Positions 28,718-37,625 of a stretch of 64,000 nucleotides of DNA are shown here, in pieces. The notes below the pieces were generated by a model. That model did no database searches. It was given only the letters and a program-made list of their open reading frames with translations, and was not told the DNA's origin. The number at the start of each line of letters is the position of its first letter. Position 1 is the first letter of the stretch. The stretch is from Mesorhizobium huakuii (GTDB taxonomy: Bacteria > Pseudomonadota > Alphaproteobacteria > Rhizobiales > Rhizobiaceae), in NCBI RefSeq assembly GCF_030160235.1, contig NZ_BSNY01000021.1, positions 186,001 through 250,000 on the forward strand, read 5' to 3'. The translations under genes and the position numbers were made by a program.

Positions 28718-29441
28718 AGTGCGCCAGGCGATTCTGCGCGTTGGCTTTTACGCGCTGACGGTTGTCGCTCCCGTTCTGCCGGCGCATGCCGACCCCCTCC
28801 CCGCCGGCTTCGTCCGCCTCGCCGATATCGCCCCGTCGATCCGCCAGGATATCCGCTACGCCGGCACGGGCAATTTCCTGCACCGCAAGGTGAATGGCTA
28901 CGACACACCGGTCTGCGTTCTCACCTTGCAGGCAGCGCAAGCTCTTGCCGGCGTCCAGCAGGCAATCGCCGCCAAAGGCCTGACACTGGTCGTCTTCGAC
29001 TGCTACCGCCCCGCCCGCGCCGTCGCCGACATGGGCGAATGGACACGAAATGGCGGGCCGCCCGATCCGCAATGGTATCCCAGGGTCCGGCGAGGCGACC
29101 TCATCGCCAAGGGCTATGTCGGCGAACTGTCGACCCATTCGCGCGGCTCGACCGTCGATGTCGCGATTGCGCGGGCCGACGGCCAATCCGTCGTCAAACC
29201 GGCCTGCGGCGCCATCGATGCCGGCACACTCGACTTCGGTACCGGTTTCGACTGTTTCGACCCGACGAGCGAGACGGCGCACCGCCCGCTCGGCAATGAA
29301 GCTACAGCAAACCGCAAGCTGCTCGTCAGTGCCATGCTTGCCGGCGGCTTCAAGAACTATGCCCGCGAGTGGTGGCACTTCACGCTCAGGCACGAGCCCT
29401 TTCTCACCCAGCGCTTCGATTTCCCGGTGAGCGCCGAGTAA
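28710..29441 (+). CDS. M15 family D-alanyl-D-alanine dipeptidase (VanX/DdpX-like), secreted
   Basis: A 243-residue protein with a signal peptide (to about AHADP, residue 28). Motifs of the VanX/DdpX zinc dipeptidases are present: CYRPARA (Arg100), STHSRGSTVD (zinc ligands His143 and Asp150) and EWWHF (Glu220 catalytic, His223 ligand). It should hydrolyse D-Ala-D-Ala released from peptidoglycan in the periplasm. The frame starts with TTG at 28710, overlapping the pbpC stop by 8 bp, which implies translational coupling and a shared cell-wall role. No Van-type ligase genes are near, so vancomycin resistance is not indicated. Confidence 0.88.
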   Translation: MNRVRQAILRVGFYALTVVAPVLPAHADPLPAGFVRLADIAPSIRQDIRYAGTGNFLHRKVNGYDTPVCVLTLQAAQALAGVQQAIAAKGLTLVVFDCYRPARAVADMGEWTRNGGPPDPQWYPRVRRGDLIAKGYVGELSTHSRGSTVDVAIARADGQSVVKPACGAIDAGTLDFGTGFDCFDPTSETAHRPLGNEATANRKLLVSAMLAGGFKNYAREWWHFTLRHEPFLTQRFDFPVSAE

Positions 29442-29649
29442 TATACCGGGCCGGCCCCAAACGACCTTGCCGCAGCATGACATATCTCTAGATAGGACCT
29501 GAGTCCGCGCAGGGCTACGGCGGGAAAATATTTCTCCACACAGCGGAAGACCGTCGAAGATTTTCTTCAGGAGGGCAAAAAAGGCAACATTCGATGCATC
29601 TAATTTCTATCAATTCGCTAGATTTGGCGCGGGTTCAACGGAGGCAGAA

Positions 29650-30678
29650 ATGACCAAACCTCATTTCCGGAAACTGCTCGGCGCACTGGTCGCCACATCT
29701 GTCCAGTTCGGTACGCTCGGTTTCGCGTTTGCCGACACCACCATCCTCAACGTCTCCTACGATCCGACGCGGGAACTCTACAAGGCCTATGACGAGGCCT
29801 TCGCCGCGCATTGGAAGGCCGAGACCGGCGAGACGGTGACCATCCAGCAGTCGCATGGCGGATCGGGCGCCCAGGCCCGCGCCGTGATCGACGGCCTCGA
29901 CGCCGATGTGGTGACGCTGGCGCTTGAGGGCGACATCAACGCCATCGTCTCCAAATCGAAGAAGATCAATCCTGACTGGCGCAAGAAATTCGAAAACAAT
30001 TCAGCGCCTTACACCTCGACCATCATCTTCCTGGTGCGCAAGGGCAATCCCAAGGGCATCCACGACTGGAGCGACCTGGTCAAGGACGGCACCCAGGTGA
30101 TCACCCCCAATCCGAAGACTTCAGGTGGCGCCCGCTGGAACTATCTGGCCGCCTGGGCCTACGCCAACGCCCATGATGGCGGCGACGAAGCCAAGACCAA
30201 GGAATTCGTCGGCAAGCTCTACGCCAATGCCCCGGTTCTCGACACCGGCGCGCGCGGTTCGACCGTCACCTTCGCGCAAAAGGGCATCGGCGACGTGCTG
30301 ATCGGCTGGGAAAACGATGCCTATCTGGCACTCGACGAATTCGGCGCCGACAATTTCGAGATCGTCTATCCGCCGACATCGATCCTGGCCGAGCCGCCGG
30401 TGGCGATCGTCGACGCCAATGTCGATGCCAAGGGCACGCGCAAAGTGGCGGAAGCCTATCTCGGCTGGCTCTATTCCAAGGAAGGCCAGACGATCATCGC
30501 CAAGAACCACTATCGTCCGGCCAAGCCCGAACTGGTGGCGCCGGCGGATCTGCCCAAGACCCCCGACATCAAGCTGATCTCCATCGACGATCCGCTTTTC
30601 GGCGGCTGGAAGAAGGCGCAGCCTTATCATTTCGGCGATGGTGGTATATTCGACCAGATCTACAAGCCGGCCCAGTGA
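29650..30678 (+). CDS. Sulfate ABC transporter substrate-binding protein (first copy)
   Basis: A 342-residue periplasmic protein with a signal peptide (cleavage near AFADTT). It has the Sbp/CysP landmarks [66 protein letters not shown] and [12 protein letters not shown]. It binds sulfate or thiosulfate and delivers it to CysTW. GGAGG lies five bases before the ATG. It is the first gene of a cysTWA operon. The 208-bp region upstream has a weak TCTA-N9-TAGA dyad at 29606-29622 that might be regulatory. Confidence 0.92.
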   Translation: MTKPHFRKLLGALVATSVQFGTLGFAFADTTILNVSYDPTRELYKAYDEAFAAHWKAETGETVTIQQSHGGSGAQARAVIDGLDADVVTLALEGDINAIVSKSKKINPDWRKKFENNSAPYTSTIIFLVRKGNPKGIHDWSDLVKDGTQVITPNPKTSGGARWNYLAAWAYANAHDGGDEAKTKEFVGKLYANAPVLDTGARGSTVTFAQKGIGDVLIGWENDAYLALDEFGADNFEIVYPPTSILAEPPVAIVDANVDAKGTRKVAEAYLGWLYSKEGQTIIAKNHYRPAKPELVAPADLPKTPDIKLISIDDPLFGGWKKAQPYHFGDGGIFDQIYKPAQ

Positions 30679-30761
30679 GGTTGGGCAGTGCCCGAAGACG
30701 CCCGTTTATGGGCTTCTTCAGCGACAATCTGGTTGAGTAAGAAGGGACGATCCAGAACTCC

Positions 30762-31613
30762 ATGACCACAGCACCCGCGCAGGCGGGGTGGCGATTCAGG
30801 CAGCCGAGTGTCATTCCGGGTTTCGGATTGACGCTCGGCTTCTCGCTTGCCTACCTCACCCTTATCATCCTCATTCCGCTGTCCGGGCTGATCTGGCGCT
30901 CGGCCTCGCTTGGCTGGGCTGACTTCTGGGCGATCGCCGGCGACCGCCGCACCATCAATGCGCTGGAAATCAGCTTCGGCACCGCCTTCCTCGCGGCGGC
31001 CGTCAATGTCGTCTTCGGCACGCTGGTCGCCTGGGTGCTGGTGCGCTACCGCTTTCCCGGCCGCCGCATCGTCGACGCCATGGTCGACCTGCCCTTCGCG
31101 CTGCCGACGGCGGTGGCCGGCATTGCGCTCACCACGCTCTACGCGCCGAACGGCTGGATCGGCAAATTGCTGATGCCGCTCGGCATCAAGGTCGCCTACA
31201 CGCCGCTCGGCATCGTCGTGGCACTTGTCTTCATCGGCCTTCCCTTCGTCGTGCGCACCGTGCAGCCGATCATGGAGGAGATCGACAAGGAGGTGGAGGA
31301 AGCCGCCGCCACGCTTGGCGCCAGCCGCTTCCAGATCATCACCCGCGTGCTGTTTCCGGGCCTGGCACCAGCCATCATCACCGGCTTCTCGCTGGCCTTC
31401 GCGCGCGGCGTCGGCGAATACGGCTCGGTCATCTTCATCGCCGGGAACCTGCCCTACAAATCCGAGATCGCGCCGCTTCTGATCGTCATCCGGCTGGAGG
31501 AATACAACTACCCGGCGGCGACCGCGATCGCGGCAATCATGCTCGCCCTGTCCTTCGTCATGCTTCTGGTCGTCAATCTCGTGCAGACATGGAGCCGCAA
31601 GCGCTATGGCTGA
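30762..31613 (+). CDS. cysT: Sulfate ABC transporter permease CysT/CysU
   Basis: A 283-residue permease with six or so membrane segments. The family signature around [24 protein letters not shown] and the EAA loop [37 protein letters not shown] are present. It pairs with CysW to form the sulfate channel. Its end overlaps the cysW start by 8 bp, pointing to coupled translation. Confidence 0.93.
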   Translation: MTTAPAQAGWRFRQPSVIPGFGLTLGFSLAYLTLIILIPLSGLIWRSASLGWADFWAIAGDRRTINALEISFGTAFLAAAVNVVFGTLVAWVLVRYRFPGRRIVDAMVDLPFALPTAVAGIALTTLYAPNGWIGKLLMPLGIKVAYTPLGIVVALVFIGLPFVVRTVQPIMEEIDKEVEEAAATLGASRFQIITRVLFPGLAPAIITGFSLAFARGVGEYGSVIFIAGNLPYKSEIAPLLIVIRLEEYNYPAATAIAAIMLALSFVMLLVVNLVQTWSRKRYG

Positions 31614-32490
31614 TCCCGAAATCAAATCCTACGAACCCTACCATGAGAGCCGCTCGGCGGCGGTGACCGAAAGCCGTCCCGCGCAAGCCGTGCTGATGGC
31701 GATCGCCTTTGTCTTCCTCGGCGTCTTCCTGCTTTTGCCGCTGATCATCGTCTTCCACGAAGCGCTGGCAAAAGGCATCGGTGCCTATACGCAGGCACTG
31801 GGCGAGCCGGACGCGCGCTCGGCCATCCGCCTGACGCTGCTTGTCGCGGCGATCTCGGTGCCGCTCAATGTCGTCTTCGGCATCTCCGCCGCCTGGGCGA
31901 TCGCCAAGTTCGAGTTCAAGGGCAAGGCGTTTCTCACAACGCTGATCGACCTGCCCTTCTCGGTCTCGCCGGTCATCTCGGGCCTGGTCTACGTGCTGCT
32001 GTTCGGAGCGCAAGGATTGCTCGGCGAGTGGCTGAAGGCACATGGCGTCCAGATCCTGTTTGCCGTGCCGGGCATTGTGCTGGCCACTGTCTTCGTCACC
32101 TTCCCCTTCGTCGCCCGCGAACTGATCCCGCTGATGCAGGAACAGGGCAATGGCGACGAGGAGGCCGCCCTCTCGCTCGGCGCCAATGGCTGGCAGACCT
32201 TCTGGTATGTGACGCTGCCCAACGTCAAATGGGGCCTGCTCTACGGCGTGCTTCTGTGCAACGCCCGCGCCATGGGCGAATTCGGCGCGGTGTCGGTGGT
32301 GTCGGGACACATACGCGGCCTGACCAACACCATGCCGCTGCATGTCGAAATCCTCTACAACGAGTACAATGCCGTCGGCGCCTTTGCCGTCGCTTCACTG
32401 CTTGCCGAACTGGCGCTCGTCACGCTGGTCTTGAAAACACTGCTCGAGATGCGCTACGGCGCCGAACTCGCCGCGACGCGCGGGCATTAG
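31606..32490 (+). CDS. cysW: Sulfate ABC transporter permease CysW
   Basis: A 294-residue permease homologous to CysT. It carries [26 protein letters not shown], typical of CysW, and the EAA-like loop [32 protein letters not shown]. The extended N-terminus before the first membrane segment is charged and cytoplasmic. It lies between cysT (overlapping) and cysA (70 bp away, with a palindromic repeat between). Confidence 0.93.
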   Translation: MADPEIKSYEPYHESRSAAVTESRPAQAVLMAIAFVFLGVFLLLPLIIVFHEALAKGIGAYTQALGEPDARSAIRLTLLVAAISVPLNVVFGISAAWAIAKFEFKGKAFLTTLIDLPFSVSPVISGLVYVLLFGAQGLLGEWLKAHGVQILFAVPGIVLATVFVTFPFVARELIPLMQEQGNGDEEAALSLGANGWQTFWYVTLPNVKWGLLYGVLLCNARAMGEFGAVSVVSGHIRGLTNTMPLHVEILYNEYNAVGAFAVASLLAELALVTLVLKTLLEMRYGAELAATRGH

Positions 32491-32539
32491 ATGCATGTCG
32501 CCCAAAAGTGGCTACCGGTTTTGGGATAACGACATGCAT
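32491..32539. repeat. Palindromic repeat between cysW and cysA
   Basis: A nested inverted repeat with outer arms ATGCATGTCG (32491-32500) and CGACATGCAT (32530-32539) and inner arms CCCAAAA and TTTTGGG. It begins directly after the cysW stop codon. From memory this 49-bp form is a dispersed rhizobial palindrome; only one copy is in the window. It could fold in the operon mRNA and affect cysA expression. Confidence 0.7.
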
Positions 32540-32560
32540 CCACCAAAAAAGGTTTTGTAA

Positions 32561-33601
32561 ATGGAAGTTCGCGTTGCCAACGTGCGCAAGGAGTTCGAGC
32601 GGTTTCCGGCGCTCCACGACGTGTCGCTCGACATCAAGTCGGGCGAACTGATCGCCTTGCTGGGGCCGTCGGGCTCCGGCAAGACGACGCTGCTCAGGCT
32701 GATCGCCGGGCTGGAGCGGCCGACCCGTGGAAAAATCTTCTTCGGCGACGAGGACGCCTCGCAGAAGTCGATCCAGGAGCGCAATGTCGGCTTCGTCTTC
32801 CAGCACTATGCGCTGTTCCGGCACATGACGGTGGCCGATAATATCGGCTTCGGCCTGAAGGTCCGGCATGGGTCCTCGCGGCCACCGGCGCAGGAAATCC
32901 GGCGCCGCGCTTCCGAGCTTCTCGACCTTGTCCAGCTTTCAGGACTGGAGAAGCGCTATCCGGCGCAGCTCTCGGGCGGCCAGCGCCAGCGTGTCGCGCT
33001 CGCGCGCGCCATGGCGATCGAACCCAAGGTGCTTTTGCTCGACGAGCCGTTCGGCGCGCTCGATGCGCAGGTGCGCCGCGAACTACGCCGCTGGCTGCGC
33101 GAAATCCATGATCGCACCGGCCACACCACCGTCTTCGTCACCCACGACCAGGAAGAGGCGCTGGAACTCGCCGACCGCGTCGTGGTGATGAGCCAGGGCC
33201 GCATCGAGCAGGTCGGCACCGCCGACGACATCTACGACACGCCGAACTCGCCGTTCGTCTATGGCTTCATCGGTGAATCGAGCTCGCTTCCCGTCAAGGT
33301 CGAGAATGGCGAGGTCTGGCTCGCCGACCGCCCGATCGGCCTGTCGGCGCCGCACGCGCCCGAGGGCGAGGCGACGCTCTACTTCCGCCCGCACGATGTC
33401 GAACTGCTCGACGGCTGCAGCGGCTGCATCGCCGGCACGGTGGCTGCCAGCCGCCGCGTCGCCGGCACACGCCGGGTCGAACTCGAGATTGGAGGCGAGC
33501 GCCAGCGGGTCGAGATCGAGTTGCCCGTCGGCCATCCCGCGGCGCAGAAGAGCCGGGTGGCGTTCCGTCCGGGGCGCTGGAAGCTGTTTCCGGCGGCCTG
33601 A
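32561..33601 (+). CDS. cysA: Sulfate/thiosulfate import ATP-binding protein CysA
   Basis: A 346-residue ABC ATPase with Walker A GPSGSGKTT (35-43), signature LSGGQ (137-141), Walker B VLLLDEP (157-163) and the H-loop THDQEEA. A C-terminal TOBE-like regulatory domain (about 240-346) includes ATLYFRPHDVELL, as in CysA. It energises CysTW. It is the last transport gene of the operon; a decayed toxin gene and a second binding protein follow. Confidence 0.93.
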   Translation: MEVRVANVRKEFERFPALHDVSLDIKSGELIALLGPSGSGKTTLLRLIAGLERPTRGKIFFGDEDASQKSIQERNVGFVFQHYALFRHMTVADNIGFGLKVRHGSSRPPAQEIRRRASELLDLVQLSGLEKRYPAQLSGGQRQRVALARAMAIEPKVLLLDEPFGALDAQVRRELRRWLREIHDRTGHTTVFVTHDQEEALELADRVVVMSQGRIEQVGTADDIYDTPNSPFVYGFIGESSSLPVKVENGEVWLADRPIGLSAPHAPEGEATLYFRPHDVELLDGCSGCIAGTVAASRRVAGTRRVELEIGGERQRVEIELPVGHPAAQKSRVAFRPGRWKLFPAA

Positions 33602-33616
33602 TCTTCGGGACAGGCG

Positions 33617-33925
33617 CTATTCCAGCCAGTTCTCGACCTTCAGCTTGCCCATCCGTGTGAACTCCCCAATGTTGGCCGTCACCAGCGTGGTGCCCAACAC
33701 ACAGTCGTGAGCGGCAATAAAAAGGTCATTGTGGCCAATGGATTGGCCGACAGACTCCAACTCGGCGCGAAGCGCGCCGTACTCGGCATTCACCGGCACG
33801 TCGAGTGGCAAGACAGGGATCTCGGCCAGCAGATCCTCGACCCGCTCGAGCAGCTTGGCCGATCCACCGCGGACAAGGAACAAAAACGGGGGCCGAAGCG
33901 AATGCCCTCTGGAAAAGAATTCTAA
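33617..33925 (-). pseudogene. Remnant of a VapC-type PIN-domain toxin gene
   Basis: The leftward reading frame encodes the C-terminal two thirds of a PIN domain. It includes the conserved VPVNAEYGALRAELE, SIGHNDLFIAAHDCVLGTTLVTANIGEF (conserved Asp) and a KVENW ending. The start with the first catalytic Asp (LDTN-like) is absent. A family-like piece, GIRFG, appears in a different frame just upstream near 33895-33910, indicating a frameshift as well as truncation. No VapB antitoxin was recognised. It sits between cysA and the second sulfate-binding-protein gene and is most likely non-functional. Confidence 0.65.
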
Positions 33926-34050
33926 GGACCCATCGTGTTGGCCACATCTTTTCTCGCGGCAAGGTCGCGGAACTATCACCTATGCCTCGCCCCGTCCCCT
34001 GCGCCACGGCTATGGTCGGGGCATAACGCATTGCATCCGGAGCCTTTTTC

Positions 34051-35037
34051 ATGAAGCGATTTTTCCTCGGGGTCGCCACTATCGCCGGCCTGGTCCTCGC
34101 ATCCTCCCAAGCCTGGTCTGCCGACAAGCTGCTCAACGCCTCCTATGACGTCGGCCGCGAACTGTTCGTCCAGGTCAACAAGGCCTTCATCGCCGGGCAT
34201 CCGGGCGTCACCGTCGACCAGTCGCATGCCGGCACCTCGACGCAGGCGCGCGCCATCGCCGAGGGCCTTGGCGCCGATGTCGTCACCTTCAACCAGGTCA
34301 CCGATGTCGATTTCCTGGTCAAGAAAGGGCTCGTCTCCGCCGACTGGCAGAAGGACTTTCCCGACAATGCCTCGCCCTTCTATTCGCTGCCTTCGTTCCT
34401 CGTCCGCGCGGGCAATCCCAAGCACATCAAGGACTGGAACGATCTGGTGCGCGACGACGTGCAGGTGATCTTCCCCAACCCGAAGACGTCGGGCAACGCC
34501 CGCTACACCTATCTGGCGGCCACCGCCTACGCCAAGGAAGCGTTCAAGGGCGACGATGCCAAGGTGAAGGAGTTCATCACCAAGCTGTTCAACAACGTGC
34601 CGATCTTCGACACGGGCGGGCGCGCCGCGACCACCACCTTCGTGCAGCGCGAGATCGGCGACGTGCTGATCACCTTCGAATCCGAGACGCGCGGCATCCG
34701 CAAGGAGTATGGCGACGACAAGTTCGAACAGGTCACCCCCTCGGTCAGCCTGCTCGCCGAATTCCCGGTGGCGATCGTCGACAAGGTCGCCGACCAGCAC
34801 GGCACGCGCGATCTGGCCAAGACCTATCTCGATTTCCTCTACACGCCCGAAGGCCAGGACATCCTCGCCCAGAACGGCAACCGGGTGCGTGACGCGGCCG
34901 TCGCCGCCAAATACAAGGCTGATTTCCCCGAGGTACGCCTGCTGACGGTGGAAGACGTCTTCGGCGGCTGGGACAAGATCCAGAAAGAGCATTTCGCTGC
35001 TGGCGGTCTGCTCGACCAGGCCTATGGCAGCCGCTGA
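34051..35037 (+). CDS. Sulfate ABC transporter substrate-binding protein (second copy)
   Basis: A 328-residue periplasmic binding protein with a signal peptide (to about AWSAD). It has Sbp-family motifs: LLNASYDVGRELFVQVNKAF, VTVDQSHAGTSTQARAIAEGLGADVVTF, NPKTSGNARYTYLAATAY and DVFGGWDKIQKEHF. It is clearly related to, but diverged from, the first copy upstream of cysT. This gives one importer two receptors, perhaps for sulfate versus thiosulfate. A strong terminator follows. The 125 bp upstream probably hold its own promoter. Confidence 0.92.
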   Translation: MKRFFLGVATIAGLVLASSQAWSADKLLNASYDVGRELFVQVNKAFIAGHPGVTVDQSHAGTSTQARAIAEGLGADVVTFNQVTDVDFLVKKGLVSADWQKDFPDNASPFYSLPSFLVRAGNPKHIKDWNDLVRDDVQVIFPNPKTSGNARYTYLAATAYAKEAFKGDDAKVKEFITKLFNNVPIFDTGGRAATTTFVQREIGDVLITFESETRGIRKEYGDDKFEQVTPSVSLLAEFPVAIVDKVADQHGTRDLAKTYLDFLYTPEGQDILAQNGNRVRDAAVAAKYKADFPEVRLLTVEDVFGGWDKIQKEHFAAGGLLDQAYGSR

Positions 35038-35062
35038 CGGCCACGGCATAAATTGAACAGAC

Positions 35063-35099
35063 GAAGGAAGCCGGCAACTCGCCGGCTTTCTTCGTTTTT
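35063..35099 (+). terminator. Rho-independent terminator after the second sulfate-binding-protein gene
   Basis: A 13-bp stem, GAAGGAAGCCGGC and GCCGGCTTTCTTC (one G-U pair), has a 5-nt loop and is directly followed by GTTTTTG. It starts 26 bp after the stop codon. It is the most classical intrinsic terminator in the window. Confidence 0.85.
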
Positions 35100-35286
35100 G
35101 CCATCAGTCATGGCGAATACGGCGCCATCCCTGCAAAACGTTACAAAGAATCAACGCGTTTGTGCCTAACGTGCCATTTGGCGTCTTGTTGTCGCGAAAT
35201 GCCATCGCGCGGCGAAACCGTCATTATTTGCACACAAACAGCCGCCAGATGCGAGGTGGTTGGGGCTTCAACGGGTTGACTAGGGC

Positions 35287-35736
35287 ATGCTGACAAAAAA
35301 AGGCAAATACGGCCTCAAGGCCCTCGTGCATCTTTCCGGCCTGCCGGTTGGCCAACTGGCCTTCGTCAACGACATCGCGGTCGCCAACAACATCCCGAAG
35401 AAGTTCCTCGACGCCATCCTGGGCGAGTTGCGCAATGCCGGCTTCGTCCAGAGCCGCAAGGGCAAGGAAGGCGGCTATCGGCTTGCCCGGCCTGCCTCCG
35501 AGATCAAGATCGGCCATGTCGTGCGCGTGCTGGACGGGCCGCTGGCGCCGATCCCCTGCGCCAGCCGCACGCAGTACCAGCGCTGCGAGGATTGCGACGA
35601 GGCGACCTGCCAGGTCCGGCACATGATGCTCGAGGTACGCCAGGCAATCGCCGAGGTGCTCGACAACAGAAGCCTCGCCGCCATGCGCGATGCCGATAAC
35701 GACGATTTCCCGGTCGAGCTGTCCTCGCAAATCTGA
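35287..35736 (+). CDS. Rrf2 family transcriptional regulator with a Cys cluster
   Basis: A 149-residue regulator with an N-terminal winged helix (MLTKKGKYGLKALVHL; recognition region IPKKFLDAILGELRNAGFVQSRKGKEGGYRL) typical of Rrf2/IscR/CymR proteins. Four cysteines, C91, C100, C103 and C108, lie in the region that binds an Fe-S cluster in IscR/NsrR-type members. It lies just downstream of the sulfate importer genes, on the same strand but behind a terminator. Control of sulfur or cysteine metabolism is a reasonable inference, by analogy with CymR. Confidence 0.88.
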   Translation: MLTKKGKYGLKALVHLSGLPVGQLAFVNDIAVANNIPKKFLDAILGELRNAGFVQSRKGKEGGYRLARPASEIKIGHVVRVLDGPLAPIPCASRTQYQRCEDCDEATCQVRHMMLEVRQAIAEVLDNRSLAAMRDADNDDFPVELSSQI

Positions 35737-35818
35737 GCCTTCGAGTGGCGCTCGGCGCCGCAAGGTTGCGCGGTCCATGCCAACGCAGTAAAGCGGTCTT
35801 GGACAACAGGCTGGACCG

Positions 35819-36949
35819 ATGAGGCTGTCGTGGTTCGCAAAATCCCGCAACCACAAGCCGCCATCCGCGGCCACCTTCCGCAGTGAAATCATCGCCGACA
35901 TCCTCGTTCCCGAGCGGGCCGAGCATGTGCGCTTCTTTAGCCGCAAGCCGGTCCACCCCGGCAGGACGCGCCGGTTCTCGAACCAGGATCTGCGCGAAAG
36001 CCTGCTTGCCGCATTCTATCTCGTGGTCGCGGCTTCGGTGCCGGTGCGCTGGTGGGCGGCGATCTGCGAGCGGATGTCCCGGCTTCGCCTGAGACGCCAT
36101 ATGCGCAAGCAATTTCCAGCCTACGCCGCGGCAACGCGCGCCGTACTCGGCGCCGGCATCGACGCGCGCGGCCTGTTCGAGGCGTTGCTTGCGGCGCGCC
36201 ACCGCCGCCGGCTGCAGCTTGCCGCGCACCTTGCCGGCTTCCGCTGGTCCCCGACTATCCGGCTGGAGGGACAGGAAGGATTGCGGGCAGCGTTGCTGCG
36301 CGGCCACGGCGCCATCGTGTGGTGCGACCAGTTCACATCCCAGACCATCTTCGGCAAGCGCGCCCTGCACGAGGCGGGCATCGAGGCGCATCAGGTGAGT
36401 GTCAATTCCCACGGCGTCTCGGAATCGATGTTCGGCCTGCGGTTCCTGAACCCGCCGCTGGTCAAGGTCGAGAACCGCTACCTCAAGAGCCGCATCGTCT
36501 TCGATCGCGACGACGCCTATCAGGTCACCATCCGCATCCAGAAGATCCTGAAGCGCAACGGCGTGGTGCTGATGACCAACACCATCCACGCGGGCACGAC
36601 CTTCACCGAGGTCGCGATCGGCGAAAGCGGCTGGACGCATCTTGCCTCGGCGCCGGCGAATTTCGCCGCGAGGGGCGGAGCGGCGCTGTTTGCCATGTCG
36701 ACCTTCGAGACCGTCCCCTTTCGCGAATACCGGGCCGTCGTCAGCCCGGAACTGTTGCCGGCCGGAGCGGAGATCGGACGGGATGGTGCCAAGGACATGG
36801 TGCTGCAGGCACGCTATATCCTGCTCAAGCGCGACCGTCTGCTCGAAGCGCTGAGACTGTTTCCCGAACAGATGCTGATCTGGTCCAGCAGCCGAAGGCT
36901 GACGGAAGCCTCGGACAATGCCATGACAGGCGACGATACCGGCTCATGA
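35819..36949 (+). CDS. Conserved hypothetical protein, possibly LpxL/HtrB-like acyltransferase fold
   Basis: A 376-residue, Arg-rich protein with one possible membrane-associated helix near LLAAFYLVVAASVPVRWWAAI (about 64-85). The region EGLRAALLRGHGAIVWCDQF, followed by AGIEAHQVSVN and KILKRNGVVLMTNTIHAG, resembles the order of blocks in lauroyl/myristoyl acyltransferases. However, the catalytic HxxxxD/E motif is replaced by CDQFTSQT, so activity is doubtful. It could equally be an uncharacterised relative. The stop overlaps the convergent gluconokinase gene by 6 bp. Confidence 0.55.
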   Translation: MRLSWFAKSRNHKPPSAATFRSEIIADILVPERAEHVRFFSRKPVHPGRTRRFSNQDLRESLLAAFYLVVAASVPVRWWAAICERMSRLRLRRHMRKQFPAYAAATRAVLGAGIDARGLFEALLAARHRRRLQLAAHLAGFRWSPTIRLEGQEGLRAALLRGHGAIVWCDQFTSQTIFGKRALHEAGIEAHQVSVNSHGVSESMFGLRFLNPPLVKVENRYLKSRIVFDRDDAYQVTIRIQKILKRNGVVLMTNTIHAGTTFTEVAIGESGWTHLASAPANFAARGGAALFAMSTFETVPFREYRAVVSPELLPAGAEIGRDGAKDMVLQARYILLKRDRLLEALRLFPEQMLIWSSSRRLTEASDNAMTGDDTGS

Positions 36950-37492
36950 ATTGGCCAGCAGATGCATCGCGTCGGCAACGACATCGGCGACGGCACGCGT
37001 CGCGTCGATTGTCAGCGCCCGCTCATCGCTGCCCGGCGGCTCCAGAATGGCGAACTGGCTGTCGACCAGGCTTGCCGGCATGAAATGGCCCTTGCGGCTG
37101 GCGACGCGCCGCCGCGCCGTGGCCGGGTCGATCTCCAGATAGAGGAAGACGATGTCGGGGCAAAAACCGCGCAGGCGTTCGCGATAGCCGCGCTTCAGCG
37201 CCGAGCAGGCCGCGACCACGCCCTGCCCTTCGCCGACCGACGCCGCGATGCGCTCGCCGATGGCGTCGAGCCAGCCCTCGCGCAACTGGTCGGTAAGCGG
37301 CTCGCCGCTCGCCATGCGCGCCACGTTCTCCGGCGGATGCAGCCTGTCGCCTTCGATGAAGACGGCATCCAGCGCCTCCGCCAGGGCGATGCCGACAGCC
37401 GACTTGCCGCAACCGGCGACGCCCATCACCACGACGGCCGGAGGCACCGGACCGGCAGCGCCCGTCGGCGCCTGTGCTGCTTCTTCGTCCAC
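36944..37492 (-). CDS. gntK: Gluconokinase
   Basis: A 182-residue kinase with P-loop GVAGCGKS (24-31). The gluconokinase signatures are EGDRLHPPENVARMASGEPLTD, ACSALKRGYRERLR and RKGHFMPASLVDSQFAILEPP. It phosphorylates D-gluconate to 6-phosphogluconate for the Entner-Doudoroff or pentose phosphate route. It is the last gene of the leftward LacI-ABC block, which argues that the importer brings in gluconate or a related sugar acid. The frame begins with GTG at 37492, four bases from a palindromic repeat, with no visible Shine-Dalgarno; a GTG or ATG about 15-22 codons later is a possible alternative start. Confidence 0.9.
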   Translation of the reverse strand: MDEEAAQAPTGAAGPVPPAVVVMGVAGCGKSAVGIALAEALDAVFIEGDRLHPPENVARMASGEPLTDQLREGWLDAIGERIAASVGEGQGVVAACSALKRGYRERLRGFCPDIVFLYLEIDPATARRRVASRKGHFMPASLVDSQFAILEPPGSDERALTIDATRAVADVVADAMHLLANS

Positions 37493-37496
37493 GGCT

Positions 37497-37547
37497 AGAG
37501 CATGATGCCGAAAAGTGAGAAGCGGCTTTCGGACGACATCATGCTCT
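37497..37547. repeat. 51-bp palindromic repeat before gntK
   Basis: The ends are AGAGCATGATG and CATCATGCTCT, with internal CCGAAAAG and CTTTCGG arms. An inverted second copy lies at 55599-55649 between the molybdenum-hydroxylase genes. The element fills most of the space immediately upstream of the gntK start on the leftward transcript, so it would form a hairpin near the ribosome-binding region. Confidence 0.8.
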
Positions 37548-37625
37548 ATCTCCCTGATTTGGTGGCGGATTCAGATTTGACGCAATACCTGACAGAAAAC
37601 CGCTCACACTTTTCCTGGAATTGCC

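Noticed and set aside
28710-29441. Vancomycin-resistance-type vanX operon
   Set aside because: No VanH, VanA/B-type ligase or VanRS genes are nearby, and the protein is secreted and coupled to pbpC; a cell-wall recycling role is simpler.
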